NCBI GenBank assembly: GCA_965204245.1
Contig: CBDBED010000001.1
Coordinates: forward strand, 620,001 to 684,000
Source: JAAXIE01 sp965204245
GTDB taxonomy: Bacteria; Chloroflexota; Dehalococcoidia; Lucifugimonadales; JAAXIE01
DNA: 64,000 bases
Direction of reading: 5' to 3'
Part shown: piece after piece, positions 16,329-24,008 of the stretch
How the letters are laid out: each line of letters opens with the position of its first letter
Position numbering within the stretch: the stretch's first letter is position 1
Program-made: the position numbers and the translations under genes
Notes under the pieces: model-generated
Databases searched by the model: none
What the model was told of the DNA's origin: nothing
What the model saw: the letters and a program-made list of their open reading frames with translations, nothing else

Positions 16329-17036
16329 GTGTTCCTCCCTTCAGAAAGCGAACCTTCAGGGACACCCCTCAGCGCTCGCTCAGGGGTACCCACGAAGCAT
16401 CCGACCATAGCCATCGACGGCCCTGCTGCATCAGGCAAGACGACTGTGGGCAGACTCTTGGCCAGAAAACTGGGGCTCCGCTTTTTGGATACCGGGGTTA
16501 TGTACCGGGCTTTGGCTTGGAGCGCCATGCGCAAGGGGGTCTCACTATCCGATGGACCGGCTTTAAGCCTGTTGGCGAAATACGACAGCTTCGAATTTGC
16601 CGTCCAAGATGGCTCGACGTTTGATGATGCACGGGACCCGCGGTTTTATACTCCGGAGGTAGACGCTGGGGCGTCGAAAATAGCGCAGCAGCTTGAAGTG
16701 CGGGAAGCTTTGGTACGACAGCAGCAGGATATCGCAACCAAAGGTTCCATTGTTATGGTGGGCCGGGACATCGGAACGATAGTGGCTCCAGAGGCGACGC
16801 TAAAGGTCTTCCTCATGGCCTCTGCTGCGACACGGGCCCGCAGGCGTGCGGTGCAGGCCAGTGATGAGGGGGCCTATGCCCGAATACTTGCCGACATGAC
16901 CGAGCGGGACGAGCGGGATAGCAGGCGCAGCCACTCTCCACTTGTGGCGGCGGATGATGCGCACAGGCTGGATACGGAAGGCTTGGACGCACAGCAGGTC
17001 GTGGACAGGATCATCGGACTGCTTGGTGCCTGCTGA
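16329..17036 (+). CDS. cmk: Cytidylate kinase
   Basis: Cytidylate kinase phosphorylates CMP and dCMP in nucleotide supply. The P-loop AIDGPAASGKTT, LGLRFLDTGVMYRALA, the GRDIGTIVAPEATLKVFLMASAATRARRR lid/NMP segment and RDERDSRRSHSPL are all standard. The core would start near residue 24, and there is no ATG close to it; a GTG at 16329 gives 235 residues and lies 7 bases after a good -10. The frame stays open upstream to 16209, so the exact start is uncertain. The stop overlaps the plsC start (TGATG), showing translational coupling. Confidence 0.9.
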   Translation: MFLPSESEPSGTPLSARSGVPTKHPTIAIDGPAASGKTTVGRLLARKLGLRFLDTGVMYRALAWSAMRKGVSLSDGPALSLLAKYDSFEFAVQDGSTFDDARDPRFYTPEVDAGASKIAQQLEVREALVRQQQDIATKGSIVMVGRDIGTIVAPEATLKVFLMASAATRARRRAVQASDEGAYARILADMTERDERDSRRSHSPLVAADDAHRLDTEGLDAQQVVDRIIGLLGAC

Positions 17037-17764
17037 TGGGTGTCTACTACCATTTTGGCACTGAGATGGCCCGGGTGGGGATGAGGTTATTCGCCCGCGT
17101 TGACCGGCATGGCCGGGAGAACGTCCCACGGCATGGGCCACTAATTGTTGTTTCCAATCACATGGGTAACTCGGACATTCCATTGGTGACCAGCACGGTG
17201 GGGCGGTATGTTTTCTTCATGGCCAAAGACTCGCTTTTCAAGGGACCCGTACGGAACCATGTGTTGCGAGGCTTGGGAGCCTTTCCGGTGAAGCGAAACG
17301 GAAACGACCCGGAGGCATTGCTGTGGGCCATTGAGCAGTTGGACCGAGACCGGTGCGTGGGGCTGTTTCCCGAGGGAGGACGCAGCCTAGAGGGTCAAAT
17401 GCAAAAGGCCTCCGCTGGTGTGGCTTATCTTGCACTCAAGTCTCAAGCCCCGATCCTGCCGGTCGCGGTGTGGGGTAGCGAGAAGATACGCCCGTTGTGG
17501 CGCACTCTCTTTGCCTTCTGCCATATGTCAGTACGCATCGGTCAGCCCTTTACGCTACCGAAGGTCGAGGGCAACGTCAGCAGGGCGGTGCTGGACCATT
17601 TCACTGACAATATCATGGGCCGGGTAGCCATAATGCTTCCTGAGCAATACCGTGGCTATTATTCGTTTGAACAGATGCGGGCACGGGTCAACTCCGCAGG
17701 AGACGCGCCCCAAGACCAGGACGGTGATAAATGCAGCACCATTCAAGATTCGGCATCTATTTGA
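17036..17764 (+). CDS. plsC: 1-acyl-sn-glycerol-3-phosphate acyltransferase
   Basis: PlsC adds the second acyl chain to make phosphatidic acid. The 242-residue protein has the catalytic NH-x4-D box (NHMGNSD, residues about 40-46) and FPEGGRS near residue 113, as in the family (FPEGTRS). It lacks long hydrophobic stretches apart from the N-terminal helix, so it is peripheral at the membrane. It directly follows and overlaps cmk by one base, an arrangement also seen in Firmicutes and Chloroflexota. The last 25 residues overlap a small downstream ORF. Confidence 0.9.
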   Translation: MGVYYHFGTEMARVGMRLFARVDRHGRENVPRHGPLIVVSNHMGNSDIPLVTSTVGRYVFFMAKDSLFKGPVRNHVLRGLGAFPVKRNGNDPEALLWAIEQLDRDRCVGLFPEGGRSLEGQMQKASAGVAYLALKSQAPILPVAVWGSEKIRPLWRTLFAFCHMSVRIGQPFTLPKVEGNVSRAVLDHFTDNIMGRVAIMLPEQYRGYYSFEQMRARVNSAGDAPQDQDGDKCSTIQDSASI

Positions 17765-17949
17765 ACGCAGAGGAACTCAAGGTGGTGCGCATCAACTCGC
17801 CCTACTGGTTCCCTGAAGAGCCGGACTGGGTGTTTCTAACTGCTGAAGTGAATGCGACATTGCTGCAGATACGACAGATGGCCGGAGAACAGGGCTTGGT
17901 CGTAGAGGCGGATTCGTTGACTTGGGGCAGCCTGCCCCTGAGAGACTAG
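17731..17949 (+). CDS. Small hypothetical protein
   Basis: A 72-residue product starting MQHHSRFGIYLN, with a hydrophilic, mixed alpha/beta-like sequence and no recognised motif. It overlaps the end of plsC by 34 bases and the possible start of the MFS gene. The organisation suggests it is translated in the cmk-plsC operon, but no ribosome-binding site is strong, and it could be a chance frame. Confidence 0.45.
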   Translation: MQHHSRFGIYLNAEELKVVRINSPYWFPEEPDWVFLTAEVNATLLQIRQMAGEQGLVVEADSLTWGSLPLRD

Positions 17950-19280
17950 CCGACCCCGTGGGTCCCCCCGTCGCCTTGCGCCGCTTGAACAACGTGCTGC
18001 CCTCGTCCATGAGGTATGGGCAGTTCCGCTATTACTGGATGGTGCTGCTGGCGCAGGTTACCGGGCACCAGATGTTGCTCAACTTCACCATGGGCTGGCT
18101 CATGTATGAGTTGACCGGTGAGGAGCAGCACCTAGCCTACTTGGGTATGGCCATTGCAATTCCCGCCCTCATCCTGAATCTAGCAGGTGGCGTGCTGGCC
18201 GACCGCTTGGAGCCGAAGCGGATGGTGGCGTCCTGCCAAGCCATTTCTGCAAGCGTCGTCGCCCTATTGGCCGTTATGGTGCTGACGGACCGAGTGGAAG
18301 TGTGGCACCTGCTGGTTACCGCGGTGGTCATCGGGGCCGTTTCGGCTATCGATCAGCCGAGTCGTTCGAGCATCTTTCCGCGCCTTGTGTTGCGGGAACA
18401 CATCGTGAATGCGGTGGCGATGGAGAACATCGTCTGGAATGCGGTACGGATAGGGGCGCCGGCGGCTGCGGGGCTGATTGTCGAGAACTGGGGAATACAC
18501 GTTTCCATGTTCTGTAGCGCGGCTGCTTTCTACCTCATGTCGCTGGTGGTGTCGCTGCTCAGCCTGCGTGAACGGCCTCCGGCCCAAGGGCGGGTGGTGC
18601 AACAGGTGCGGGAGGGGTTCCGCTATGTGCGGCAGCACACGGTTTTCTCACTGGTGATGCTGCTTACCTTCTGTAACAGTCTTTTCGGGATGATCTACGT
18701 GCATCTGATGCCCTCTTTCGCAGATGAGGCGTTCCATGTGGGGGCGGACCGGGTGGGCTATTTGCTGGGGGTAGCCGGAGCGGGAGCGCTGGTGGGGACG
18801 ATATTCATTGCCAGCCTGAAGCCGCATCATCGGAAGGGTCTGGTGATTCTGGTGGCAGCGGTCAGCTATGGGGTGTGGTTGATATTGTTCTCCTTAACCG
18901 CGTGGCAGAGCGCTTATCTGCTGGCCATGGGGGCCCTTTTCTTTGTGGGGATGTCGTATTCCATCTACTTGGTGGGGGGCATGAGCACACTTCAACAGTT
19001 GGTGCCCGACCAGTTGCGGGGCAGGGTCATGGGGCTGTTTGGGGCCACTTGGAGCTTGGTCCCTTTAGGGATGGCCATGGGCGGGACTGTGGCGCAGCAA
19101 ACGGATGCTGCCACGGCAGTGGCTATCGGGGGCGGGAGCATTCTGCTTGTGGCTCTGATTGTGCTTATCTCCAGTCCACAAATGCGCGCCCTGCGAGGGT
19201 ATGCGCCTGACCCAAGTGGGGTGAGCGCATGGGAACCCTCGGGAGAACGGGTGCATGAGGCGGTACCCCGTTCACGATAA
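17922..19280 (+). CDS. Major facilitator superfamily transporter, EntS-like
   Basis: A membrane protein of up to 452 residues with about 12 hydrophobic helices. It has the MFS signature between helices 2 and 3 (GGVLADRLEPKRM) and a repeat of it in the second half (LVPDQLRGRVMGL). SAIDQPSRSSIFPRLV and the overall pattern fit the EntS/transmembrane secretion effector group of exporters. The longest frame starts with TTG at 17922, inside the preceding small ORF; GTG 17958 or ATG 18009 (MRYGQFRYYW) are realistic alternatives. Substrate unknown. Confidence 0.85.
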   Translation: MGQPAPERLADPVGPPVALRRLNNVLPSSMRYGQFRYYWMVLLAQVTGHQMLLNFTMGWLMYELTGEEQHLAYLGMAIAIPALILNLAGGVLADRLEPKRMVASCQAISASVVALLAVMVLTDRVEVWHLLVTAVVIGAVSAIDQPSRSSIFPRLVLREHIVNAVAMENIVWNAVRIGAPAAAGLIVENWGIHVSMFCSAAAFYLMSLVVSLLSLRERPPAQGRVVQQVREGFRYVRQHTVFSLVMLLTFCNSLFGMIYVHLMPSFADEAFHVGADRVGYLLGVAGAGALVGTIFIASLKPHHRKGLVILVAAVSYGVWLILFSLTAWQSAYLLAMGALFFVGMSYSIYLVGGMSTLQQLVPDQLRGRVMGLFGATWSLVPLGMAMGGTVAQQTDAATAVAIGGGSILLVALIVLISSPQMRALRGYAPDPSGVSAWEPSGERVHEAVPRSR

Positions 19281-19350
19281 GGGCCGCCGTGACAGGCGTA
19301 GTCTCACATCAATGTCAGGGGCCGTGGGCATGCCGGGCGGTTGTGACTTG

Positions 19351-19662
19351 CTAGTTACGGCTGTTGGCTAGAGCACCGTAGGTAGCGACGCAGAAGGGGA
19401 CGCAGAAGGTGAGGGGGATCTTCCAGTAGAGAGCTGCATCCCATGATCCGGCAAACATGATGGTGCCTTGGTTGATGGCGGTAAGGAGGGAGCCTACGAC
19501 CAAGGATGCGATGAGGGAGCGGCGGATCATGGGCCAGTAGAGGAAGCTGCAGCGGAGGCAGCGTACATGCTCCTGGGCACCCTGCTTGAAAACAAAGCGG
19601 CGGCCCCTTTTCAGGGGCCGCTCGCATGATTCACAAGGGAAGTCCAAGCTGGCTGGCTGCAC
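19351..19662 (-). CDS. NrtS-like membrane protein with N-terminal zinc ribbon
   Basis: The 103-residue protein begins with C10-x2-C13 and C35-x2-C38, a zinc-ribbon-like spacing, followed by two membrane helices. The membrane part (IRRSLIASLVVGSLLTAINQG and LTFCVPFCVATYGAL) matches NrtS, a small nitrate/nitrite transporter first described in marine cyanobacteria. NrtS proteins usually consist of the membrane part only, so the zinc ribbon is an addition. It starts with GTG and lies just downstream of the coxM-like gene on the same strand, but a functional link is not evident. Confidence 0.7.
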   Translation of the reverse strand: MQPASLDFPCESCERPLKRGRRFVFKQGAQEHVRCLRCSFLYWPMIRRSLIASLVVGSLLTAINQGTIMFAGSWDAALYWKIPLTFCVPFCVATYGALANSRN

Positions 19663-19693
19663 TGAGTGTAGGCCGAGCTAGCCGTGGGCGGTC

Positions 19694-20563
19694 CTACTTT
19701 GCGTTGGCAACGGCTTCCTGGAGTGCACGCCGGGTCATGACTCTGGTCAGATGGGCGCGGTATTCACCGGAACCGTGGATGTCCTCGTTGTAGAGGGTGA
19801 CGGCCCGGCTGGCCATGTTAGCCGCGCGTTCAATCTGGCGGTCCGAGGGGTCACGGCCTTCCAAGGCGCGCTCTGAGGCTCGAGCCCGGACTGCCTTGGG
19901 GCCTGCGCCGGTGATGCCGATGCGGACCTTTTCGCAGTTGCCGTCGCGTCCCAAAGTTACTTGGGCGGCGACGCCGACGATGGCGTAGTGGGATGCCTTG
20001 TTGGCGAACTTCTTGTAGGACTCACCGGTACGCGGAGGAGCGACGGGGATGCGGACCTCGGTGAGAATTTCGTTGTTGCGCAGGCGGGTTACGAAGGTGT
20101 CGACGAAGAAACGCTCGGCGGGAGTGGCGCGAGTGGCACGGCTGCTCTTGGAGTGTATTTCCGCTTCCAAGGCGAGGGCGGTGGCTGGCATGTCGCCTGC
20201 AGGGTCGGCGTGGGAGAGGGAGCCGCCGATGGTGCCCTTGTTGCGGACTTGGATATCGGCGACTTCGGCGGCGGTAGCTGCCAAGCCGGGGCGCTTCTGC
20301 TGCACCAACTCGGAGGACATGATGTCCCAGTAGGTGGTCATGGCGCCGATGGCGAGATGGCCGTCTTCTTCGCGGATGTAGTTGAGGCCGGGCACACGGC
20401 GCAGGTCGATGACGGAGCCGGGGCGGGCAAGTCTCAGCTTCATCATGGGGGTGAGGCTATGGCCTCCCGCCATAATCTTGCCGTCTTCTCGGTTCCGGCC
20501 CAGCAGCCGCAGGGCATCGGCCAAGGTGGTGGGTGCGTGGTAGTCGAACGAGGCAGGTATCAT
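19694..20563 (-). CDS. FAD-binding subunit of a xanthine dehydrogenase/CoxM-type hydroxylase
   Basis: The 289-residue protein has the two FAD loops of the family: AGGHSLTPMM near residue 32 and TIGGSLSHADPAGD near residue 110, plus the C-terminal CO_deh_flav_C region (NKASHYAIVGVAAQV). It passes electrons between the iron-sulfur subunit and an external acceptor. It follows the 2Fe-2S subunit gene by 50 bp in the same operon. No large molybdopterin subunit follows; NrtS is next, so the partner large subunit must lie elsewhere. Confidence 0.9.
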   Translation of the reverse strand: MIPASFDYHAPTTLADALRLLGRNREDGKIMAGGHSLTPMMKLRLARPGSVIDLRRVPGLNYIREEDGHLAIGAMTTYWDIMSSELVQQKRPGLAATAAEVADIQVRNKGTIGGSLSHADPAGDMPATALALEAEIHSKSSRATRATPAERFFVDTFVTRLRNNEILTEVRIPVAPPRTGESYKKFANKASHYAIVGVAAQVTLGRDGNCEKVRIGITGAGPKAVRARASERALEGRDPSDRQIERAANMASRAVTLYNEDIHGSGEYRAHLTRVMTRRALQEAVANAK

Positions 20564-20613
20564 TTTGTACCGCTCCTCATATCCTCATACTTTTTGTACA
20601 GAGAGGGCGCGCC

Positions 20614-21081
20614 TTAAGGCGACATCTTGTTGGCTGCGTACTGGATGGCCTTGACGATGTTGTGGTAACCGGTGCAGCGGCACAGGTTGCCAGCGAGGCC
20701 GTGGCGGATTTCGGCTTCTGTGGGACGGGGGGTACGTTGGAGTATCTGGTGGGCAATCATAATCATGCCGGGGGTGCAGAAGCCGCACTGGAGGCCGTGC
20801 TCCTCCCAGAAGCCTTCCTGGATGGGATGAAGTTCGTCGCCTTTAGCCATGCCCTCAATGGTGAGGATGTCTGCACCGTCAGCTTGGACGGCGAACAGGG
20901 TGCAGGACTTTATGGCACGCCCATCGACGTGAATAGTGCATGCGCCACACTGGCTGGTATCGCACCCGACATGGGTGCCGGTAAGACCGAGTACGTCGCG
21001 CAGATAATGGACGAGCAGGAGTCTGGGTTCTACGTCGTTGGTGTACTTAGTCCCATTAACGGTCATCGTAACACTGGGCAT
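20614..21081 (-). CDS. 2Fe-2S subunit of a xanthine dehydrogenase/CoxS-type hydroxylase
   Basis: The 155-residue protein carries both cluster sites: an N-terminal plant-type ferredoxin motif (CDTSQCGAC...SC, residues about 40-60) and the C-terminal helical [2Fe-2S] site (CGFC...CRCTGYHNI, residues about 98-141). It transfers electrons from the molybdenum site to the FAD subunit. AGGAG precedes the ATG. It begins an operon with the FAD subunit; upstream is the 1.5-kb repeat region. Confidence 0.93.
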   Translation of the reverse strand: MPSVTMTVNGTKYTNDVEPRLLLVHYLRDVLGLTGTHVGCDTSQCGACTIHVDGRAIKSCTLFAVQADGADILTIEGMAKGDELHPIQEGFWEEHGLQCGFCTPGMIMIAHQILQRTPRPTEAEIRHGLAGNLCRCTGYHNIVKAIQYAANKMSP

Positions 21082-21371
21082 CGGCTACACTCCTCCCGAA
21101 GCTGGGGATACCCTTGGCTGGGGCAACTCCCTTGGCCACACCTTTGGCGGCGGGCCGTCGGCATTCTACTTGAGGCATTTGTGGGAGTCAATCGGAAACG
21201 GGCTTGGTATTGGGGCGGGGGCGGGCAGGTGGGTTGCTGGTGAGGGCGCGGTGCGGGTGCCATGACGTGGAAACGCTTTGCGGGGAGTAGGCGGATGGCG
21301 AATAGTCGTTGATCCGCTGGTCGTGTTTCGTAGTGTTGGTTGAGGTGGATGGGGCGGGAATTGGTGTTGGA

Positions 21372-21500
21372 GACAGTCGCGCGCCAGATAGGACGTGCGA
21401 CTGTCGTCGTAGCTGGAGCGAGTTTCTTCGTATCTGAAAGGCGTCGCATTCGTCGCATGGGCGTATCTGGGCCGTAGCTGACGAATGAGTCGCACGGGAG
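21372..21500. repeat. Core-and-word repeat, copy 1
   Basis: Boxes TCGTAGCTG (21407-21415) and TCGTATCTG (21428-21436) are 12 bases apart. A second box pair CGTATCTG/CGTAGCTG is 3 bases apart (21462-21469, 21473-21480). Flanking words are forms of GTCGCA: TGCGAC at 21396-21401 inverted to GTCGCA at 21443, 21452 and 21489. CATTCGTC (21447-21454) pairs with GACGAATG (21480-21487). It shares CAGATAGGAC upstream and GGGAGG downstream with copy 2. Confidence 0.75.
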
Positions 21501-21570
21501 GCGGCTTGGGCGGGTGGGACTGGGTTGGCGGATTTCGGCGGGGCGTTGGGCGGGAATGTTGGGTGGGGCG

Positions 21571-21700
21571 GTGTCGACACGCAGATAGGACATTCGACAC
21601 CGGTCGTAGCTGAGAAAACGCGATTCGTATCTGAAGGGTGTCGAATTTGTCGAGTGGTCGTAGCTGGGCCGTAGCTGACACATGTGTCGAATGGGAGGTT
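21571..21700. repeat. Core-and-word repeat, copy 2
   Basis: Same layout as copy 1: TCGTAGCTG (21604-21612), 12 bases, TCGTATCTG (21625-21633), then TCGTAGCTG (21658-21666) and CGTAGCTG (21670-21677). The flanking word is different: ATTCGACACC (21592-21601) pairs perfectly with GGTGTCGAAT (21637-21646), and GTGTCGAAT recurs at 21684-21692. Stem length is 10 bp around a 35-base loop. Confidence 0.78.
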
Positions 21701-22005
21701 GGATGGCGGGGTGTTGGGGCGAGGAAGAGGGTTGGCGGATTTCGTCGTGGCAGTAGGTGGGAGGGCGTAAGGGAATGCAGGAATGGGGGCGGGCGGCGGG
21801 CAGATTTGGGCTGTCTGCCCCGGACGATGTTGGGCGAGTGGGTGTGACAACATCGGATTGTCGTGTTCTGACGTAATTTCTTGGCATGGCGTCCTTAGAG
21901 GAGTTGCGCCTGTTCTATGACTGTTCTGATGATAGTGAAGGGGGAGGGAGGGTGTCAATAGGCGGGTGTCATGGTGGAGGGGGTGACGTGTTGGCTTGGA
22001 GGGCG

Positions 22006-22037
22006 GGTCCTTCGACTTCGCTCAGGACGAACGGAGG
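22006..22037. repeat. Palindromic element of the CTTCGACTTCGCTCAGGACGAA type
   Basis: An imperfect palindrome with GTCCTTCG and CGAACGG ends around CTTCGCTCAG. Similar short elements are widespread in intergenic DNA of many bacteria. A disrupted relative lies at 34034-34137 in this window. Confidence 0.6.
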
Positions 22038-22090
22038 GGTTGTGGGGCTCTTTCCAAGGGGGTGAGTGATTGATGTTGGGGTGAGGGTTA

Positions 22091-22170
22091 CGTGGGTTCC
22101 TGCCTCCGCAGGAACGACGGGGGTGGGCGCAGGAACGACGGGGGCGCACGCAGGAACGACGAGGTGGTGG
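22091..22170. repeat. Palindrome TTCCTGCCTCCGCAGGAA followed by a 3-copy 21-bp array
   Basis: The palindrome CGTGGGTTCCTGCCTCCGCAGGAACGACGG begins at 22091 (stem TTCCTGC/GCAGGAA). Its right half, GCAGGAACGACGGGGG plus five bases, is repeated at 22108, 22129 and 22150, a period of 21 bp. Confidence 0.7.
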
Positions 22171-22332
22171 GGTGCGATTGGTTGTGGGGGTGAGTTGTGG
22201 GACGGTGAGGGTTACGTGGGTTCCTGCCTCAGTAGGAACGACGGGGGCGGTGGGGTGCGATTGGTTGGGGGTGAGTTGTGGGGATGGTGAGGGTTACGTG
22301 GGTTCCTGCCTCCGCAGGAACGACGGGGGCGG
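22166..22332. repeat. 83-bp tandem repeat, two copies
   Basis: Two near-identical copies begin GGTGGGGTGCGATTGGTTG at 22166 and 22249. Each ends with the palindrome CGTGGGTTCCTGCCTC...AGGAACGACGG (near 22215 and 22297), showing that the palindrome has been duplicated with its left flank. Confidence 0.65.
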
Positions 22333-22438
22333 GCGCAGGAACGACGGGGGCGGGCGCAGGAACGACGGGGGCGGGCGCAGGAACGACGGGGGCGGGCGCA
22401 GGAACGACGGGGGCGGGCGCAGGAACGACGGGGGCGGT
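22314..22438. repeat. 21-bp tandem array, six copies
   Basis: The unit GCAGGAACGACGGGGGCGGGC starts at 22314, 22335, 22356, 22377, 22398 and 22419 with almost no divergence. The first copy is the right arm of the palindrome at 22297-22326, so the array has grown from that arm. Because 21 is a multiple of 3, the array keeps one frame open and gives a false Gly/Arg/Asn-repeat protein. Confidence 0.8.
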
Positions 22439-22533
22439 GTTAACCCTCTACTTTGCTCAGGGCGAGCGGGGGCAGGAACGATGGGGGAGTAGTCGTGCTC
22501 CCAGTGCAGCGGCGGTCTGCGAAGGAGTCCGGC

Positions 22534-22566
22534 CGTGGGTTCCCGCCTCCTGCACGGGAATAACGG
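22534..22566. repeat. Palindromic element, TTCCCGCC..CGGGAA type
   Basis: CGTGGGTTCCCGCCTCCTGCACGGGAATAACGG is a relative of the elements at 22091 and 37271. It lies just downstream of the frameshifted dehydrogenase gene on its strand and could also serve as a transcription end. Confidence 0.6.
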
Positions 22567-22589
22567 AGTGGGATGTGGGGTGGGCGGGG

Positions 22590-23664
22590 CTACTCCTGCT
22601 GCACGAGTCGGACTACCTCATCGCCCATGGCGCTGGTGCTGTGGCTGCCGCCGAGGTCGGGTGTTTTGATTGTTCCCTGCTCCAAGCAGGTCTGGACTGC
22701 GCGATCGAGGGAGGTGGCGGCTTCCGTTTCGCCCAAGTGTTCCAGCATGAGCGAGCAGGCCAGAATGGTGGCCAGCGGGTTGGCTATGCCCTTTCCGGTG
22801 ATGTCGAAGGCCGCTCCGTGGACGGGCTCGAACATGGATGGGAACTCACGGGTGGGGTTGATGTTGGCGCTGGCTGCCAGTCCCATGCTGCCGGTGATGA
22901 TGGCAGCGATGTCGGTCAGGATGTCGGCAAACAGGTTGGAGGCAACGACTACGTCGAAGCTTTCGGGCCAGCGGATGAAGTCCATGCAGGCGCGATCCAC
23001 CAGCAAGGACTCGGTCTCGATGTCGGGGTATTCGGCGGCAACATCACGGGAAGACCTCGTCCCAGAAGACCATGCTGAAGGCTTGGGCGTTGGACTTTGT
23101 GACGGAGGTCACCTTGCGTTTCTTGTTGCGCTTCCGGGCGTATTCGAAGGCGGCACGGATGATGCGTTCGGTGCCGTGGCGAGTGAATACGCCTGCTTGG
23201 ACGGCCACCTCGTGCTCCGTTCCCGGGTAGAGGCGACCGCCCATGGGGGCGTACTCGCCTTCGGTGTTCTCGCGGAAGACGACCATGTCGATGTCGCCCG
23301 GGGCCTTGCCGGCAAGAGGGGAAGAGACGCCTTGGTAGAGGTATGAAGGGCGGTAGCAGACGCCTTGGTCCATGCCGCGACGGATGGGGAGGATCAGGCC
23401 GTGGAGGGTGACATGGTCGGGTATGTCAGGGTCGCCGACGGCACCGAAGAGGATGGCATCATGGGGTTGGAGGCGCTGAAGGCCGTCCTGGGGCATCATC
23501 GTGCCCGTCTCGCGGTAGAAGTCGGAGCCCCAGGGGAGGTCGGTAAAGTGGAAATCGAGGCCGCTGCGGGCAGAGGCTACGGCGTCGAGGACTTTCTTTC
23601 CTTCCGCAATGACTTCGGGGCCTATGCCGTCACCGGCGATGACGGCTATGGTGTATGAGGGCAA
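22590..23664 (-). pseudogene. TtuC/DmlA-like tartrate or D-malate dehydrogenase, interrupted by a 1-base frameshift
   Basis: Two adjoining frames together encode about 357 residues of an isopropylmalate/isocitrate-dehydrogenase superfamily enzyme, most like tartrate/D-malate dehydrogenase. The first part (23664 to 23044) has IAVIAGDGIGPEV, CYRPSYLYQGVSSPL, the RENTEGEYAPMGGR motif and VTSVTKSNA. The second (22590-23006) has the metal-binding region VVVASNLFADILTDIAAI and HGAAFDITGKGIANP. At 23048-23050 one extra C in the minus-strand CCC run turns FRDVAAEYPD into FP-stop. Removing one base restores one open frame. It may be a true mutation or an assembly error. Start is TTG after AGGAGG. Confidence 0.82.
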
Positions 23665-23832
23665 GGTGGGGCCTCCTGATGGGTTTTAGGCGGGGGAACC
23701 GACCTGATATCCTGATAGTGGAGCAGGTGGAATGTGACCCTTACCCTGCCATAGTAGCGTGGGCGTAGAAGGGGGTAAAGCCTGCGTGCCGTAAATGAGA
23801 CACGGACTACGACCAAATAGGAGGAGGACGAG

Positions 23833-23976
23833 GTGAACAGGTTATTGATATTGGGGGCTCTGCTGGCGGCTTTGGGGGCTGCGTTCAAGATGAGCCCCTG
23901 GGTGCGCCGGAAGATGAGTGAGACCACGAGGGCCAACGTGGGGCGGTGGCCGCCGGGAGGAGGGGGCAAAAGATAA
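23833..23976 (+). CDS. Small single-helix membrane protein (47 residues)
   Basis: A GTG start at 23833 follows a strong GGAGGAGG ribosome-binding site 6 bases away. The product starts MNRLLILGALLAALGAAFK (one hydrophobic helix), then a basic segment (SPWVRRKMSETTRANVGRW) and a Gly-rich basic tail ending GGGGKR. The function is unknown. A membrane helix with a cationic tail fits small regulatory or anchor proteins. It is short enough to be missed by most gene callers. Confidence 0.6.
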   Translation: MNRLLILGALLAALGAAFKMSPWVRRKMSETTRANVGRWPPGGGGKR

Positions 23977-24008
23977 GAACTTATATCAGCCATATCAGGC
24001 TAACAGGT

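Larger units (their letters stand above)
21082..22589. other. 1.5-kb non-coding block filled with repeats
   Basis: No convincing gene is visible. Open frames on both strands have low-complexity products rich in Arg, Pro, Ser and Thr or in Gly and Arg. The block holds two core-and-word repeats (21.4 and 21.6 kb), a palindromic element of the CTTCGACTTCGCTCAGGACGAA type, four copies of a second palindrome family, an 83-bp tandem repeat and two 21-bp tandem arrays. The sequence is strongly G-rich on the plus strand. Confidence 0.75.

Noticed and set aside
21063..21887. 274-codon minus-strand open frame over the repeat block
   Set aside because: Its composition follows the repeat boxes, there is no ribosome-binding site, and it overlaps the coxS start region. 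The repeats alone keep the frame open.
22172..22492. Gly/Arg/Asn-repeat protein and a possible CRISPR-like array
   Set aside because: The 21-bp units are contiguous with no spacers, so it is not CRISPR. The repeated protein arises only because 21 is a multiple of three.
23040..23052. UGA in the TtuC-like gene as selenocysteine
   Set aside because: The frame after the UGA does not continue the protein; a one-base shift does. It is a frameshift and not recoding.
23646..23993. 115-codon minus-strand frame over the small membrane protein
   Set aside because: The plus-strand 47-codon gene has a far better ribosome-binding site and a clear helix. The antisense frame has no recognisable pattern.
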